A DNA stretch of 64,000 bases from assembly GCF_018143015.1 (NCBI RefSeq), contig NC_054758.1, positions 2,414,501-2,478,500 of the forward strand. Reading direction: 5' to 3'. The notes under the pieces were generated by a model. It searched no databases, was not told the DNA's origin, and saw only the letters and a list, made by a program, of their open reading frames with translations. A program made the position numbers and the translations under genes. Positions 1 through 12,169 of this stretch are shown here, in pieces. Positions within the stretch are counted from its first letter, which is position 1. Each line of letters begins with the position of its first letter. Origin of the DNA: Lytechinus variegatus (Eukaryota > Echinodermata > Echinoidea > Temnopleuroida > Toxopneustidae).

Positions 1-160
1 CATGTCTGGCCCCTCAAAATATTTCGGTTCATTGAGACACTGGAAGAAGAAGAAGAAGAACTGAGAAGAAGGAAAAGAAGCGAAAGAAGAAGAAGAAAAA
101 GAAGAAAAAAAGAAAGAAAAGAAGAAGAAGAGGAGGAGGAAGAAGAAGAGGAAACGAACG
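1..160. repeat. GAA/GAAA purine tract
   Basis: Nearly pure purine on the + strand from about 45 to 155, mostly GAA and GGA triplets. Low-complexity DNA; no coding evidence. Confidence 0.85.
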
Positions 161-1000
161 ACATTAATTACGTCGCAAGATCATCGCGGTCTGACGATTT
201 ATTTATTTATTTCGTTTTGTTTACCCAGGGTAACCCCATCAGTGGACTAAGCACTGTTTTTCTTGGGGGCCCTGCATACAAGCAACAAATACCTACATAT
301 GATAAGTATAAACAATAAAAAGGTATTAAACAAGGAAGAAAATGTGTTTAAAGAGACAAGCAACCTGCAGGACATACACATAGACAAACTGAAATACCTG
401 TGTGTATGCAGAACAAAAGTGAACATTGGGCACAGTTGTATCATTTGAGGTCAAATTTCATGAAATATATATATAAAAAAATAGAATGAATAATTCATGC
501 GATCAAATATACAATATATAAAGTTAATAAGCAAAACTGTCAATAAATTATGGCATTCAATGTACAACTAAAGTAACATGGAATATTTTTATGTGATTGA
601 AACTGCCATTTTACTATTAATAGGAGACACCAATAATGAAATGTTTATGAATGAAGTATATTATCTCCTTAGGAAAAGGCTACTCTAGAAAGCGATTAAA
701 ATGCATCAGAAATATGTATTCATATCAAATTCTTTTGAATGCAAACAGGTAAATATTGAACAATAATGTAGATTTGGAAACCTGAATTCTGTTTGACGAA
801 ATGTGCGATTGAACATGTGATTTAAGTGGGAGTCTCGATTGAGAGTCACGAGCCGAATTACAAGAGGAAGGCAAAAGATATTCGTTCGAGGCAAACCATT
901 CCCAATTTTTGTTTTAATTTGATATAGCTGAGTGGTGTATTATTTTGAACGCAGAAATAAAAGCAAACAAACAATGACATAAGTGTATGCATTATGATTA
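161..1000. other. AT-rich intergenic DNA, no feature seen
   Basis: Only short overlapping reading frames on both strands, without domain motifs or splice context. Confidence 0.6.
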
Positions 1001-1620
1001 GCCATCTAGCACTGATTCTAGGAAGGGAATCTACTAAACTTCCTTTTCTCAAATTGGTAAGAAATATCACTGAATGTTGGAAACTATTTGCCTGGCGGAA
1101 GAATGATAGGAATTTCATTGTTTGAGGTAATGAATTTAATTCCGTCAGGAGATGTCTTCATAAAATGTCAATGTATTCTTTAAAAAAATAATGAGCCGGT
1201 CGAGGCACCCTTTTCTGGTCAGATATAGAATGTCAGATATATCCTATCCACATTATAGCCTCTACTTTTATCCTTATTTTTGAGGGGTTTTTTTACAGTG
1301 ATATGGTAAATGTTATACGCGCGTGAAACCTAATTGGATCATTGATTTGACTGATTCAAACATTAACGCAAGATGGCGCTATCGAATTTAAAGCACATAA
1401 TTCATCAAGCATCAAGCAGATATATCCTATCCACATTATAGCCTCTAATTTTATCCCTATTTTTGAGGGGTTTTTTTAACAGTGATATGGTAAATGTTAT
1501 ACGCGCGTGAAACCTAATTGGATCATTGATTTGACTGATTCAAACATTAACGTAAGATGGCGCTATCGCATTTAAAGCACATAATTCATCAAGCATGTCA
1601 AGTAACATGTGCACCCTCCT
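1000..1620. repeat. Dispersed repeat with internal 184-bp tandem duplication
   Basis: Bases about 1236-1409 are repeated almost exactly at about 1420-1596; both copies run from a TATCCTATCCACATTATAG start to a GATGGCGCTATCG end. The left flank (about 1000-1240) matches the reverse complement of about 35930-36310, so the whole is a dispersed repeat. No coding content was recognised. Confidence 0.75.
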
Positions 1621-1874
1621 TTTCATGGTAAAGGATAACTATCATGATTTTTTTTATCAGTATTACTACTCAGTGGTTTTACTTTTCCTGCCAGGGACCT
1701 GGGCTTTAATTACATTCTTTCGAGTTAAAAGTTAACAAGTTATTTCCGTCCTTAATAAGCCTATTTCAATGTGTTGTTAACATTGTAATGTTTTGCTTTA
1801 TGGCAGATGGCAATAAAGATGAATTTTACGTATAGAGTGTATATATTTGTCTGTGAATCTATGTATCCAACAAA

Positions 1875-2065
1875 TATTATATCATCAACATCGTGATCAT
1901 CATCACCATCATCATCATCGTTGCTTTAATCATAGGATCCTCGCCATTATCATTATCATCATCATTATTAGCATCATTATCGTCATCTTTATAGGATCAT
2001 TATCTTAATCATAATCATCATCATCATCATTCTAATCATTATCAACAGCATCTTCTTCTTCTCCT
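1875..2065. repeat. Imperfect (ATC)n microsatellite
   Basis: ATC/ATT triplets with interruptions, ending in a short TTC/TCC run. Low complexity. Confidence 0.85.
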
Positions 2066-2344
2066 CCTCCGCTCAACCCAGAGATCTACAGCTGGTTGCT
2101 GTATTGTTGCATAATTAAGAGCACAAAGCACTTCCTCAGAGTAGTATCGGTGATACAGTACAATTACACATTGAAGAGAGAGAAGAGAGAAAAATCGTTA
2201 TCGAAGTCTTTGTCATTACCATCAAGACTATCCTAATCACAATGAACATCATTGTCACGATTAAAATATATTCTTATGATTACTAGGACGATCGTCAAGG
2301 GGTTCATTTTTAAATGAATTATTTCATATTCCTTGCTCAAGAAA

Positions 2345-2425
2345 ATTAATCTATCTATCTATCCATCCATCCATCCATCCATCGATCTACCTGTTTGTAT
2401 GTGGATCTATGTAATATTTATATCG
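2345..2425. repeat. Tetranucleotide microsatellite (CTAT/CCAT)
   Basis: Runs of CTAT followed by CCAT repeats. A related AATC run lies at about 2680-2708. Confidence 0.8.
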
Positions 2426-2442
2426 AATTATATATCTGTCTT

Positions 2443-2672
2443 TCCATCTATCAATAAATATACTAATGGTTAGGATTTCTCACCTGAATGCTAAGAGAGC
2501 ATGAATTCTTATAAGCAAGCAACCAACCAGAGGATCGACGGCTTAAGGTCCTCTCCGAAGGACCTGTTAATGAGGATTAATGCCTTACCAAATGGCACTA
2601 TAGCGCACCACGTGGGAATCGAACTCGGGTCTCCGGAATACGAATCCCTCGCTCTACTGACTGAGCTATCGC
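2443..2672 (-). mobile_element. tRNA-derived SINE
   Basis: Read on the - strand from 2672, the sequence opens with a tRNA-like head. It has a box-A-like block (TAGCTCAGTCAGTAGAGCG) and a box-B-like block (GAGTTCGATTCC) at tRNA spacing. A non-tRNA body follows, containing a GGTCCTTCGGAGAGGACC hairpin. The anticodon arm folds badly and the acceptor ends do not pair, so this is a SINE and not a working tRNA gene. Confidence 0.7.
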
Positions 2673-2739
2673 GCCTCCTTTCAATCAATCAATCAATCAA
2701 TCAATCAAACTATCTATCTATCTACCTACCTATTTAGTT

Positions 2740-2859
2740 ATCAATGTATCATTATCATCATCATCCTCATCAGCATCATCATCACCGTTGTAATCATGGT
2801 AATCCTCCTCCTTCTCCTCATCATCATCAACTTCATCAACTTCATCATCTTCATCATCG

Positions 2860-2891
<32 letters not shown>

Positions 2892-3089
2892 TTTATCATC
2901 ATCATCATCTTTATCATCATCATCATCATCCTCCTCCTCCTCATCTCTGTAATCTTTATCATCATCATCATCATCATCCTCCTCCTCATCTCTGTAATCT
3001 TTATCATCATCATCATCATCCTCCTCCTCATCTCTGTAATCTTTATCATCATCATCATCATCATCCTCCTCCTCATCTCTGTAATTTGT

Positions 3090-3145
<56 letters not shown>

Positions 3146-3170
3146 CATCATATCATCATCGTGTAATCAT
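2740..3170. repeat. (ATC)n block with a higher-order ~45-bp unit
   Basis: ATC triplets interrupted by four near-identical blocks (TCCTCCTCCTCATCTCTGTAA followed by TTT/TTG and ATC runs) between about 2930 and 3095, giving a higher-order period of about 45 bp. Long open frames of His, Met or Ile on both strands are by-products of the triplet period. Confidence 0.9.
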
Positions 3171-4250
3171 TATCACTCATCAAAACGCTTTATCCTCATC
3201 ACAATTACCTTTATTGTCATGGTCAAAATGTATTATCATCATTACTATAGTATCATCAAAGGAAGGCGTTTGTAAATAAATCATTTCATATACGTTGTTC
3301 AAGAAAACTGAGACAACAGACTACCTAAATCCTCCGTGTGATGAATAATCATGAATTAAAATCTAGTTCAGTGAATTTTAGTTTTCAAAGCTTCCATTCG
3401 GTGGCGAGTACAAAACGATAAACATCCATACAGTAAATTCAAATTAAAAGCCGCAGATCATAAAAATAAAATCATATCAAACTAACAATTCGCAAACAAA
3501 ATACATCAAGATCTCTTCAGGCATTCACTTTGAAATGAGATTTCCTTTATCAAAAATATCAATAGAAATGGGGATCAAAAGATTTACTTGTTTTCTCCAA
3601 GATGTCTCATTACCAGGGAAACGGCAATTATAAATATATGTATGTGTAATTGGTCATCGAGTGCGTACACTCTTGCATAATCCTTTAGAGACTCGATCCT
3701 GAGTTGATATGAAACAAAAATAAGAAATAATTATGCAAATTAGCATATAAACCATGATTATAGGATATTTTCAAGACTATTAACTTGAAATCCATAATAC
3801 GGAATCACAGGTTAAAAATTAAGAACACTAGCTTCTGCTTTATATACACTTTAAAAAAATTATTTGGTAAACGTGCTCCATGAGGGCTATCATTTGTCAA
3901 ACCAACTTTGGGCATTTCGTTTGGGCATTTTTATTTAGCCAGTGTGATGAAAATTAAGCCCATTCTAAAGTAATTGCTGTTTATTTTTACTGAACAATAC
4001 GCTTCCAGCATTGGGTAAAATGCTGCCCCTAACTGGTTGGACTCATAATTACCCTCGTGATGGTTAAAATTTTACCCAACATATTTTTACAGTGCAGTAA
4101 TATGCATTTTTTCAGAGCCATCAAAAAAATGAATGATAAGAAATTCAAAGTATTATAACAAATCTGTAAAGAGACTAGTATTCATCCTTGGTTATGAAAA
4201 TAAGAACTGATATTTAGTATTACAAAATAACATTGTCCTCGACTGTAGAG
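3171..4250. other. AT-rich intergenic DNA, no feature seen
   Basis: No open frame above background, no tRNA-like boxes and no clear inverted repeat. Confidence 0.5.
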
Positions 4251-4253
4251 GCA

Positions 4254-4517
4254 CGTTTCACCTGATGCATGAAACATTATTTAAAAGACCGGATTTTTTT
4301 TAATAATATCCTTTCGTAATTAATTTTAATTCCAGGTATGATCACCCCGATCACCGAGAACAATTATATATGCTTCCATGTTATTTTTTTTGATAGCTTG
4401 TTTCACACGTTGCGTGAGACATTATGATGTAAGATATGAAACACGGAAATAATGCATTTAATGTAATAATATCCGTTCGTAATCAACTTGATTCACGGTC
4501 TCATCACCGAGAACAAT
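4254..4517. repeat. Direct tandem duplication, ~120-bp unit
   Basis: Two diverged copies, about 4254-4371 and 4397-4517. Both start with a TTTCAC...GAAACATTAT or GAGACATTAT block, continue through AATAATATCC, and end with TCACCGAGAACAAT. Confidence 0.65.
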
Positions 4518-4964
4518 ATAGACTCTAAGGGTATTTAATACAAAGAACCAATCTTGAAGACATTGCGGCTTTATACCCCAAGTGTTTTCCGATAAACGCA
4601 TATAATTAACATGATCAGATGATTGAGGTGTATACCAAGAAGTATCTAAAATTATTCTTTTTTTTCCGGCAATTTCGATCTTAGCAAAGCAGATCGATTG
4701 ATTTCAGTAGTGATAACATTTGTAGGGAAAATCTCTTTTAAATTGCCTTTGACATGTTTGAAGCGTTCCTAAATTTTTATGATAGGGATTTTTCGCTGTG
4801 CGACGCAAGGCTGACTCGAGAACACAGAAAAGGTTTCTAAACTGACTGTCAAATGACAATGAATAGCTGGGAGGTCTTTGTCGAAATTTTATTCAATTTA
4901 TTTGTCAATGACAAAATAAAAAAACAATAAAAACAATCAGCAGATATAAATGCAAACACATAAA

Positions 4965-5022
4965 CTTGCACACACACACACACTCACCCTCACACACACA
5001 CACAAACACGCACACACAATTG
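4965..5022. repeat. (CA)n microsatellite
   Basis: CA dinucleotides with CTCA and CG interruptions. Confidence 0.9.
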
Positions 5023-5154
5023 GTGAACCTGAACAGAAGATTCAATATAATAACAAATGTCCAATGCTGAAGCGCGTCTTTGTCAAATTTTGCCAAATTG
5101 GAGCCTGTTGCCGTGGTTATCCACGCTATTTTATTCATGAGTCCTCTGTTTTGA

Positions 5155-5310
5155 ATTATAAAACTCCCAAGAATGTTCTTTAATCTTATTGGTCCAAATC
5201 GGATCACATGATCTTCAGCGAATTGCACTACTGCATCCAAAATGCACTATCCTGCACTCTGACGTCATACCAAATGCACTATCGTGCACTCTGAAGTCAG
5301 AGTGCTGGAG
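5155..5310. repeat. Dispersed repeat, copy 1 of 2
   Basis: Shares about 150 bp with 46605-46765, including AACTCCCAAGAATGTTCT, a CCAAATCGGATCACATGAT block and a GCACTCTGACGTCATACC block. The right end contains a short palindrome around GCACTCTGAAGTCAGAGTGC. Confidence 0.75.
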
Positions 5311-6270
5311 AGTGCGAGATCTGGAATTATCTAGAACTATCTAGATTCTAGATCAAAATAATTAAGCATTCCGGGCAACTGTGCTCGACTCGCCAAATAG
5401 ATATAACCTAATATGCCAAACTTTATATAAAATAACTTTACTTCTTGGAACTTTCATAGTTAATGCAAAATGCGATTTCTTGAAAAAATCGCGTCGCACC
5501 GGATCGCGTAGTGTGAGACAGGCTTAATTCATACAGGAGATCTGCATTAACCATGGGTTAAATCGGTCATTTTAAAAACCATCTTTGTGAATTCGGGCCC
5601 TTGAGACTCATGTTAACGGTTTCATAAAGCTCTTCGTAAAGGATTGCGTGACCTTTTTCATCTTTTTTTGCTCTCAATATTCTTTTCATTTTCTTCTTTT
5701 TCTTTCCAATTTTGTTCGTTTTTCCCTGTTAAAACCAATACATGCTTTGCCCCTATTGTTAGACAGCACGACCCTGAGCACGATCCGCGCTTTATAACGT
5801 TGCCATGGCAACGAGATCGTTGCAATACAGCTTGTGCCACGGCAGTAGCATACTGTCAATAGAATCACTGATTGTTTCCGGTATTAACATGTACATCATT
5901 GCCAACCGTGCATGCTAAAGGTACACAAAGGCTGGAAATGGAGAACTTTTTTGTCATAAATTAATTGTTTGGACGGAAATTATTAGTAATTGATTCTTAA
6001 TTGAATGCCAGTGTCCATCGGCTATAAGACCCGTCATAGAAATGGGATTGCATGTGGAACAGAATGACCGTGAAGTGATACACGATCCCATGTATTCCAC
6101 TTTCCACGAACATGTGTTTAGAACAACATCTTCAGTAGATAATAACACACAGGCATGAATTAATTTTACTTACAGGGGTGATGACAAGATACATAAAACT
6201 GCTCTGAAACATCCGAAAGATAGATATTATACATTCTAACAACAAATTCAGATATATTCAAATTTAAATT
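5311..6270. other. Intergenic DNA, nothing recognised
   Basis: No supported gene. A short GC-richer patch near 5760-5850 has overlapping frames on both strands but no conserved motif. Confidence 0.5.
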
Positions 6271-6272
6271 CA

Positions 6273-6663
6273 AATCCAATTTCGATTTCTTTTTCAAATA
6301 GGAAAAAATAATAATTAAATTTAACGAGAAGAACATGACAAATGTTAGTTATTCTTCCTTTCTTTCTTCTTCTTCTTTGTCATCTCAATAAGACATATTG
6401 CGATGAAACAATGAAATCACTTTTCAGATATGCAAATTGTCAACCTTTGAATTTGCAATTCAATTTCGATTTTTTTTTCTCGAACACGAAACAAAATAAA
6501 ACAAATGACTAATCACATTAAACGAGAAGAACATTAATTGATTTTTAAAAAATGGTTCTTCTTCTTCTCCTTCTTGTTCTTCATCTTATTCTTCTTCATC
6601 TCAATAAGACATATTGCGATGAAACAAATAAATAACTTTTCAGATATGCGAACGGTCAACCTT
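6273..6663. repeat. Direct tandem duplication, ~190-bp unit
   Basis: Two copies, about 6273-6449 and 6463-6663. Each runs from TTTCGATTT through an AACGAGAAGAACAT block, a TTC-rich stretch and ATCTCAATAAGACATATTGC, to TCAACCTTTG. The copies differ most in the TTC microsatellite. Confidence 0.75.
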
Positions 6664-7322
6664 TGGAAAAAGCAATAGCAAATATTTAAAATGATTCACA
6701 TCAAGATACTGAAAAAAATATGATTGCTACTGATTTGAGGAATAAAAACAGATTATCGAAGCGATTGAATTCTAAAAAAAAGTTGTGCAAATTTATGGAA
6801 AATAAATAGATTAGATATGAAGATAATATCCTTTCATGTTTTTTCAGGGATTAGACAAAATATCAATTTGAGAAATTGATCCGAAAGTTGTTAATGGTTT
6901 TGTCAAGTTGACATATTTATATTTTTGTTTTCTATGAATTTATATATTCCATCATACCGTTCTTCCATTTTTGTGTTTTTAAAGAAAATAGAAAAAATAG
7001 TCAATCATGATTATGATTGTATAATTCACGGCTACATGTAATAAAGGTTTTCCTTTTAAATCCACTGGGAACTGAAACCATATACAGGAACGCGCGAATA
7101 TTACGTAATGAGTTACGGCCTTGTGACGTACTTTGATGACATCTTGCATGCCCTGTGACAGATCATGGATTCAGTGTTTCGTCAAAATTAAGAACAAAAA
7201 GCTACATAATTAACGCGAAAAAGAAACGAAGTAAAAGAGAGAAAGGAACAATATGCTCATCCACCCCCTCCAACACTCAAACGGTGACACAATATTTGAT
7301 CCGGCAATTTGCTTCAGGATTG
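6664..7322. other. AT-rich intergenic DNA, no feature seen
   Basis: No gene-like frame and no repeat I could pair within the window. Confidence 0.5.
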
Positions 7323-8852
7323 CTGAGCATACACCCGTTCGACGAAAACAGGCAAATGAAACCCATTTTTTCCACTAATTTCCCAGACTTTTGTTGATAT
7401 TAGCCATATATTTTATATTGTATATATGTTGGACACATACATATTCATCATACTGTATAGTCAGCTGATAAATTACTTTTCTGCGTTCGCTTTACAATTT
7501 AAATTAGAATACATTACATATAAGAACAAAGAGCAACTTAAATTTGCAATAATATAATAGTATAAACATGCTAAAATTTAAGGCAGCGTCTAATTTCATC
7601 ACTATTTTCTGCCAGTAACAACTTAAAGAAATAAAGAACTCAGTGCTTGAATTACGAAATTAGCAATACTTGAGTAGATGCGTTTCATTTTTTTTTTTGG
7701 GGGGGGGGGTGGTGCGTTTAATTTCACCAGATGAGCTTGACTGTATTAACACATTTGAATTTTCTAAATATACTTTGGGAACTATTACTCTTTATTCATG
7801 CTATTGTTGTTTTGTATGCGGTTTCGATGTCTTGGTACCCCCCCCCAAAAAAAGATAAATAATAATAATAAATAAATAGGGTTAGAGTTGCTACATTTTT
7901 TTAGGTTTTACGGTTAGGATAGGGTATAAAGTGTTAAATAAATGATTGAAGTTGGTCATTTCCTTAGTGTCTGGAATTAACAGGGGAGCAAATGTCACCA
8001 GAGCAAATGTCAGGCGACTAACTCACATCCAAATCAGTAACGTATTTGGCTTTATAAATTGAGGGGCTAGGGGAGGGGGATATTGCTTTAAATTAAAGGT
8101 TCGATGGATAAAGTAAGCGAGCGAAAACTTTGACCTGTTTTAAATGAATTTCAAGTTTGATTCACTCCCCATACATTCCCATTCCATTTTTCCCCTTCTT
8201 CCGTGACGTCTTTATCAATTACGTTTACCCATTTATTTATTTATTCAATCTTCTCTTTATTTATTCATTTATCTATTTGCTTATTTCATTATCATTATTT
8301 ATTTACTTTTTATTTATTTATTATCTTTATTTATCTTTTTTTTTTTGGGGGGGGGGTACCAAGACATCTAAACCGCATACAAAACAACAATAGCATGAAT
8401 AAAGAGTAATAGTTCCCAAAGTATATAAAATTCAAATGTGTTAATACAGTCAAGCTCATCTGGTGAAATTAAACGCACCACCCCCCCCAAAAAAAAAATG
8501 AAACGCATCTAATCAAGTATTGCTAATCTTGTAATTCAAGCAGTTCTTTATTTCTTTAAGTTGTTACTGGCAGAATATAGTGATGAAATTAGATGCTGCC
8601 TTAAATTTTAGCATGTTTATACTATTGCAAATTTAAGTTGCTCTATGTTCTTATATGTAATTTATTCTAATTTAAATTGTAAAGCGAACGCAGAAAAGTA
8701 ATTTATCAGCTGACTATACAGTATGATGAATATGTATGTGTCCAACATATATACAATATAAAATATATGGCTAATATAAAAAAAGTCTGGGAAATTAGTG
8801 GAAAAAATGGGTTTCATTTGCCTGTTTTCGTCGCGAACGGGTGTATGCTCAC
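7323..8852. mobile_element. Long inverted repeat (~550-bp arms, ~430-bp spacer)
   Basis: The left arm (about 7323-7875) and the reverse complement of the right arm (about 8305-8852) match almost base for base. They share the GAGCATACACCCGTTCG end, the GTTGGACACATACATATTC block, a T-run/G-run junction, and an A-run at the inner end. Differences are mostly in homopolymer length. No transposase frame lies in the spacer. It could be a non-autonomous foldback element or a palindromic duplication. Confidence 0.85.
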
Positions 8853-9740
8853 CAACTCCTTGATTCGTCGGATCAATCATTTTAAGTAGTGTATGCACTT
8901 TTTTAAATTATGGATACTAGCATGATTGTCAAGATATATTAAATGCACGACGATTTTGCGGGAATGGACATGCAGCAAAATGAAAAAAAATCCCGTTTCT
9001 TACTTTCTATAAGATTTTATATCTAACTATTTTTAATTCATTTCCGGTATTATTTCAATACACGCATGAAACAGATAGGTCTTTATGTCACCATTTGAAA
9101 ACTCTAGTACATTTAATCCCACAAATCAATAATCTCGACGCTGATTTATTGTTTATCCAGCTACCTTGCTTTGCAGACGGTATACTCACGCCAAATCAAA
9201 TCCGAAAATGTTCCGCGAGAGATAGCAAGGCAGAATCCCCGCGAACCCGAGTTCATTATCATTCCCATTGGGCAAATAAAGCTATGATATTATACACTGC
9301 CCATATTGCGAAAGGATAAATAAGTGATATTGCAATATACACACACGCACGCACCCTCCCTATGCACGCACACCCTCTCGATCACTCACTCACTTACACA
9401 AACACACACACACGCACGCAAACAGAACACGCACCGGGATCGCCAATGTATTTTTAGCTGTATAATGCTTGCAGCATCACGCTTGCTCTTCACCTGTAGC
9501 TATTCATCCATGCTTGTATTTTCACATTGCGAGTTAGAAATCTGTCGACTTAGCTACTTTCAGGTCGCTTCTTGTAGTATAACTCTTTTTTTTTTCTCCG
9601 AGACTGGCGCCATTTGTACATCCTGCCTTGAATGACACGCATGTAGAACACGATTTCCAGTTCCAAAGATGGGTCTTTTCTGTGATACATAGAAGCTGTG
9701 AGTATGAATAGCTCTTTTCTCCATCTCTTCTCTCATTCAC
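8853..9740. other. Intergenic DNA with a CA-rich tract
   Basis: Imperfect CA/CACG repeats at about 9335-9430. Otherwise no supported feature. Confidence 0.5.
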
Positions 9741-9745
9741 CAGCC

Positions 9746-9901
9746 ATGCTACCACCCCGCGGTGGATGCGGCATTAGCTATGACCGTTGCCATTGCGACC
9801 GTCTTCCTCTCGTCATCCCGACATCAATTTACAAGAGGGAGAACACCTACGGTACAATGCATGATATAGAATCTGTTGAAAGTACCAGAGACTGTCGTTT
9901 T
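9746..9901 (+). CDS. Candidate exon, function unknown
   Basis: A pyrimidine-rich stretch ending CACCAG lies just before an ATG at 9746. From there 52 codons stay open up to a GTAAGG donor at 9902, and the segment is more GC-rich than its flanks. The product (start MLPPRGGCGISYDRCHC) matches no family I recognise. Joined in phase to the acceptor at 20156 it would meet a stop within eight codons, so it is not coding sequence of the phosphatase-like gene. It could be a 5'UTR exon with a small upstream frame, or chance. Confidence 0.2.
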
Positions 9902-9964
9902 GTAAGGTTGTTCGATGATAAACATGATAAAAGACGAAATACATTTAAAAGGTTCTGCTCTTAA

Positions 9965-11530
9965 AAAATATTATTATTGCATTGGGTCAATGTCGCATAA
10001 AAAATGTGTGTGTGATGGTGTGTGGGGTGTGTGGGGGGGTTTCAATATATTACATTGTGAAGGAAATTTGTAAAAGAAGAGAGAGAGGGGAGGGAGGCGG
10101 AACATAAAAAACGACAGAGGGACTGGGGAAAGGGAGAGAGGGAGAGACTGAAAGGGTGGGGGCGAACAAAATAAATCGTTACTCCTTTTAGATCGAAGTT
10201 GATTTCCTGGCGACTTCCAAGTACTCGAGTGGGATGTCATTCTGTAAAAAAACTTTCATTTCCGTTGATTTCTAATTATGTGAATCATTATTTTTAAAAC
10301 ATGTTTCCAATAAATGCCAGTTGTGTTTGCGACTAAAATCAACATAAATGGATTGTTTGATTAAATTGGTAATGAGGAAATATTTATGAGAAGCATAATT
10401 TGACAAAGGCCTAAATATTTATCCTTTTTATCATAATGAGTCAGTGAATCATTGGTGGGTCCGGGGGGGGGGGCGGTTGGCACATCCGGCCCCATGCCCC
10501 CACCCTTTTAGAGGAATGATCAAAATTTGTAATGTAAATATGCCTTTTTAACACACGTGTGCCCCCCCCCCTTTGAAAGCGAGGACTTTTTTTATTTTGC
10601 TTGTCAAATTTTCCTCAGGTAAAATTTGCCACCCCCCTTTTGAAAATCCTGGATCCGCCCCAGATGTATAGTATGTATAAGACTGGCATAATATATCTTT
10701 TTTTATTTTGCCATTAATATACATTAATGGTGTTTTGTCACTGTTTGTCATATCTCAACAACCTTTCTTCTCTTTCTTCTCCTCCTCCCTCCGTCTTCTT
10801 TTACCACTTCGCTGTCTTTTTTATCGGTCTTCCTTTTCTTTTCTTCTCTTTATTTTTGTCTATGAATATTGACTTCAATAGGTTGGTTAGACGAGTGTAT
10901 CCGTCCTCATCACCATAACAGCTAGTTAGTCAAATCTTATTAGATCGATTCGAAAGCGTGCATAAACAGGATAAAAGAAACGAAACAAATTACGACTTTA
11001 ATAGAGAAAGAAATAGGATAAGGAGTGAGAGAGTGGGAGAGAAAGGTATAGAGGATGCTGGCGTGAAAATTTGACTAAAAAAGGAAAGAAACTTTACATC
11101 GAATGCTTGAATTCGTGTCGATGATTAATCATGGCTAATCGAATATTACGAAACTTGATTGAATGCCTACTGGATGACAGAGACTCATGAATATATTAAG
11201 GTTCCAGTCAAATCAACGAAACCCAGTCACAATCGATCAATGTGACGCCATTCGAAATAGCACAAGGTCTTTGATCGATCTGGGACAAGCAACATTAGTT
11301 CGACATTAATGTAGAAGACGAAGGAACCTCCACAGACAACCAAGAACCCTTTTTTTACACTCTTTTCCCCTTCTGTTTTCTTTCCTCTCCTTTTCTCTTC
11401 TGCTTTTTTCCCCGCCCCCTTTGCATGGCACCAACCATGTGTCATATTTCACGTCTACCGTCTCATCTAATGAAATTCATTGTTTTGAATGCGCCCCATC
11501 AACAATAAAGGGCTGAGAATCATTGATTAA
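9965..11530. other. Intergenic low-complexity DNA
   Basis: A GA-rich tract at about 10075-10165, long G and C homopolymers at about 10460-10475 and 10560-10570, and a CCTGGATCCGCCCC block near 10648 that recurs in variant form at about 38750. The TGCTTGTCAAATTT block near 10598 recurs at about 32140. These look like eroded repeat fragments. Confidence 0.5.
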
Positions 11531-11532
11531 GA

Positions 11533-12082
11533 TCCGGTCCCAGTGTACTTACGGATGCAAAGAGGATGCAAAGACGTTTAAAAAAATATGTTGCCATCCG
11601 TTGGAAAACGCTGCGCATCCACTGTGTTCTCAACACGTATTCATACTCTCTACCCATCGAGCATCTCTTCTCTGTGATTTTCGCCAATTTGGTCAATTTC
11701 TGGAGCGGGTGAAAACGAATGGAGCCACCCCAAAAGTTTGCCCGTCCGTTCGTACCTTATAATATAGTTTTGTATCCATCGGCCGATGGGACCGAGCCTC
11801 AAGGCCGGTCCCACTGGCCGACGGACACAAAACGTATTCATAACGGATACAGCAGGTAAGCAAAAGTTCGGAGTGGCTCAAGCCGTTTTCATCCGCTCCA
11901 GACAATGAACAAAATAGGCGAACAATGAAATCACAGTGGACGGATGCTCAATGGACATAGAGCGTATGAAACACGTATGCAAAGAGTATACAACACAACG
12001 GATACATAACTTTTTCTAACGGATGGCAAGATTATTTTCCGATTTGCATCCTCTCTGCATCCGTAAGTGCAGTGGGACAGGG
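11533..12082. mobile_element. Head-to-head pair of a dispersed ~260-bp element
   Basis: The half at about 11533-11795 is inverted relative to about 11803-12082. Shared blocks are GGTCCCA(C/G)TG, CGGATGCTC, AACGGATGGCAAGAT and CATCCGCTCCAG. A third copy, in the orientation of the second half, lies at 22797-23049. Confidence 0.75.
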
Positions 12083-12169
12083 CCTTTGGCTTAATGATAT
12101 CGTTTACTCCAAACTACATATTCGCATTCGCCCCAGTTCCTCTAAAACAAAGGAATAACATCAAGACAA

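Noticed and set aside
2600..2672. Functional tRNA gene
   Set aside because: Boxes A and B are present, but the anticodon arm and acceptor stem do not fold; a SINE-type body follows.
2741..3275. Frames of poly-His, poly-Met and poly-Ile
   Set aside because: Direct products of ATC triplets on both strands.
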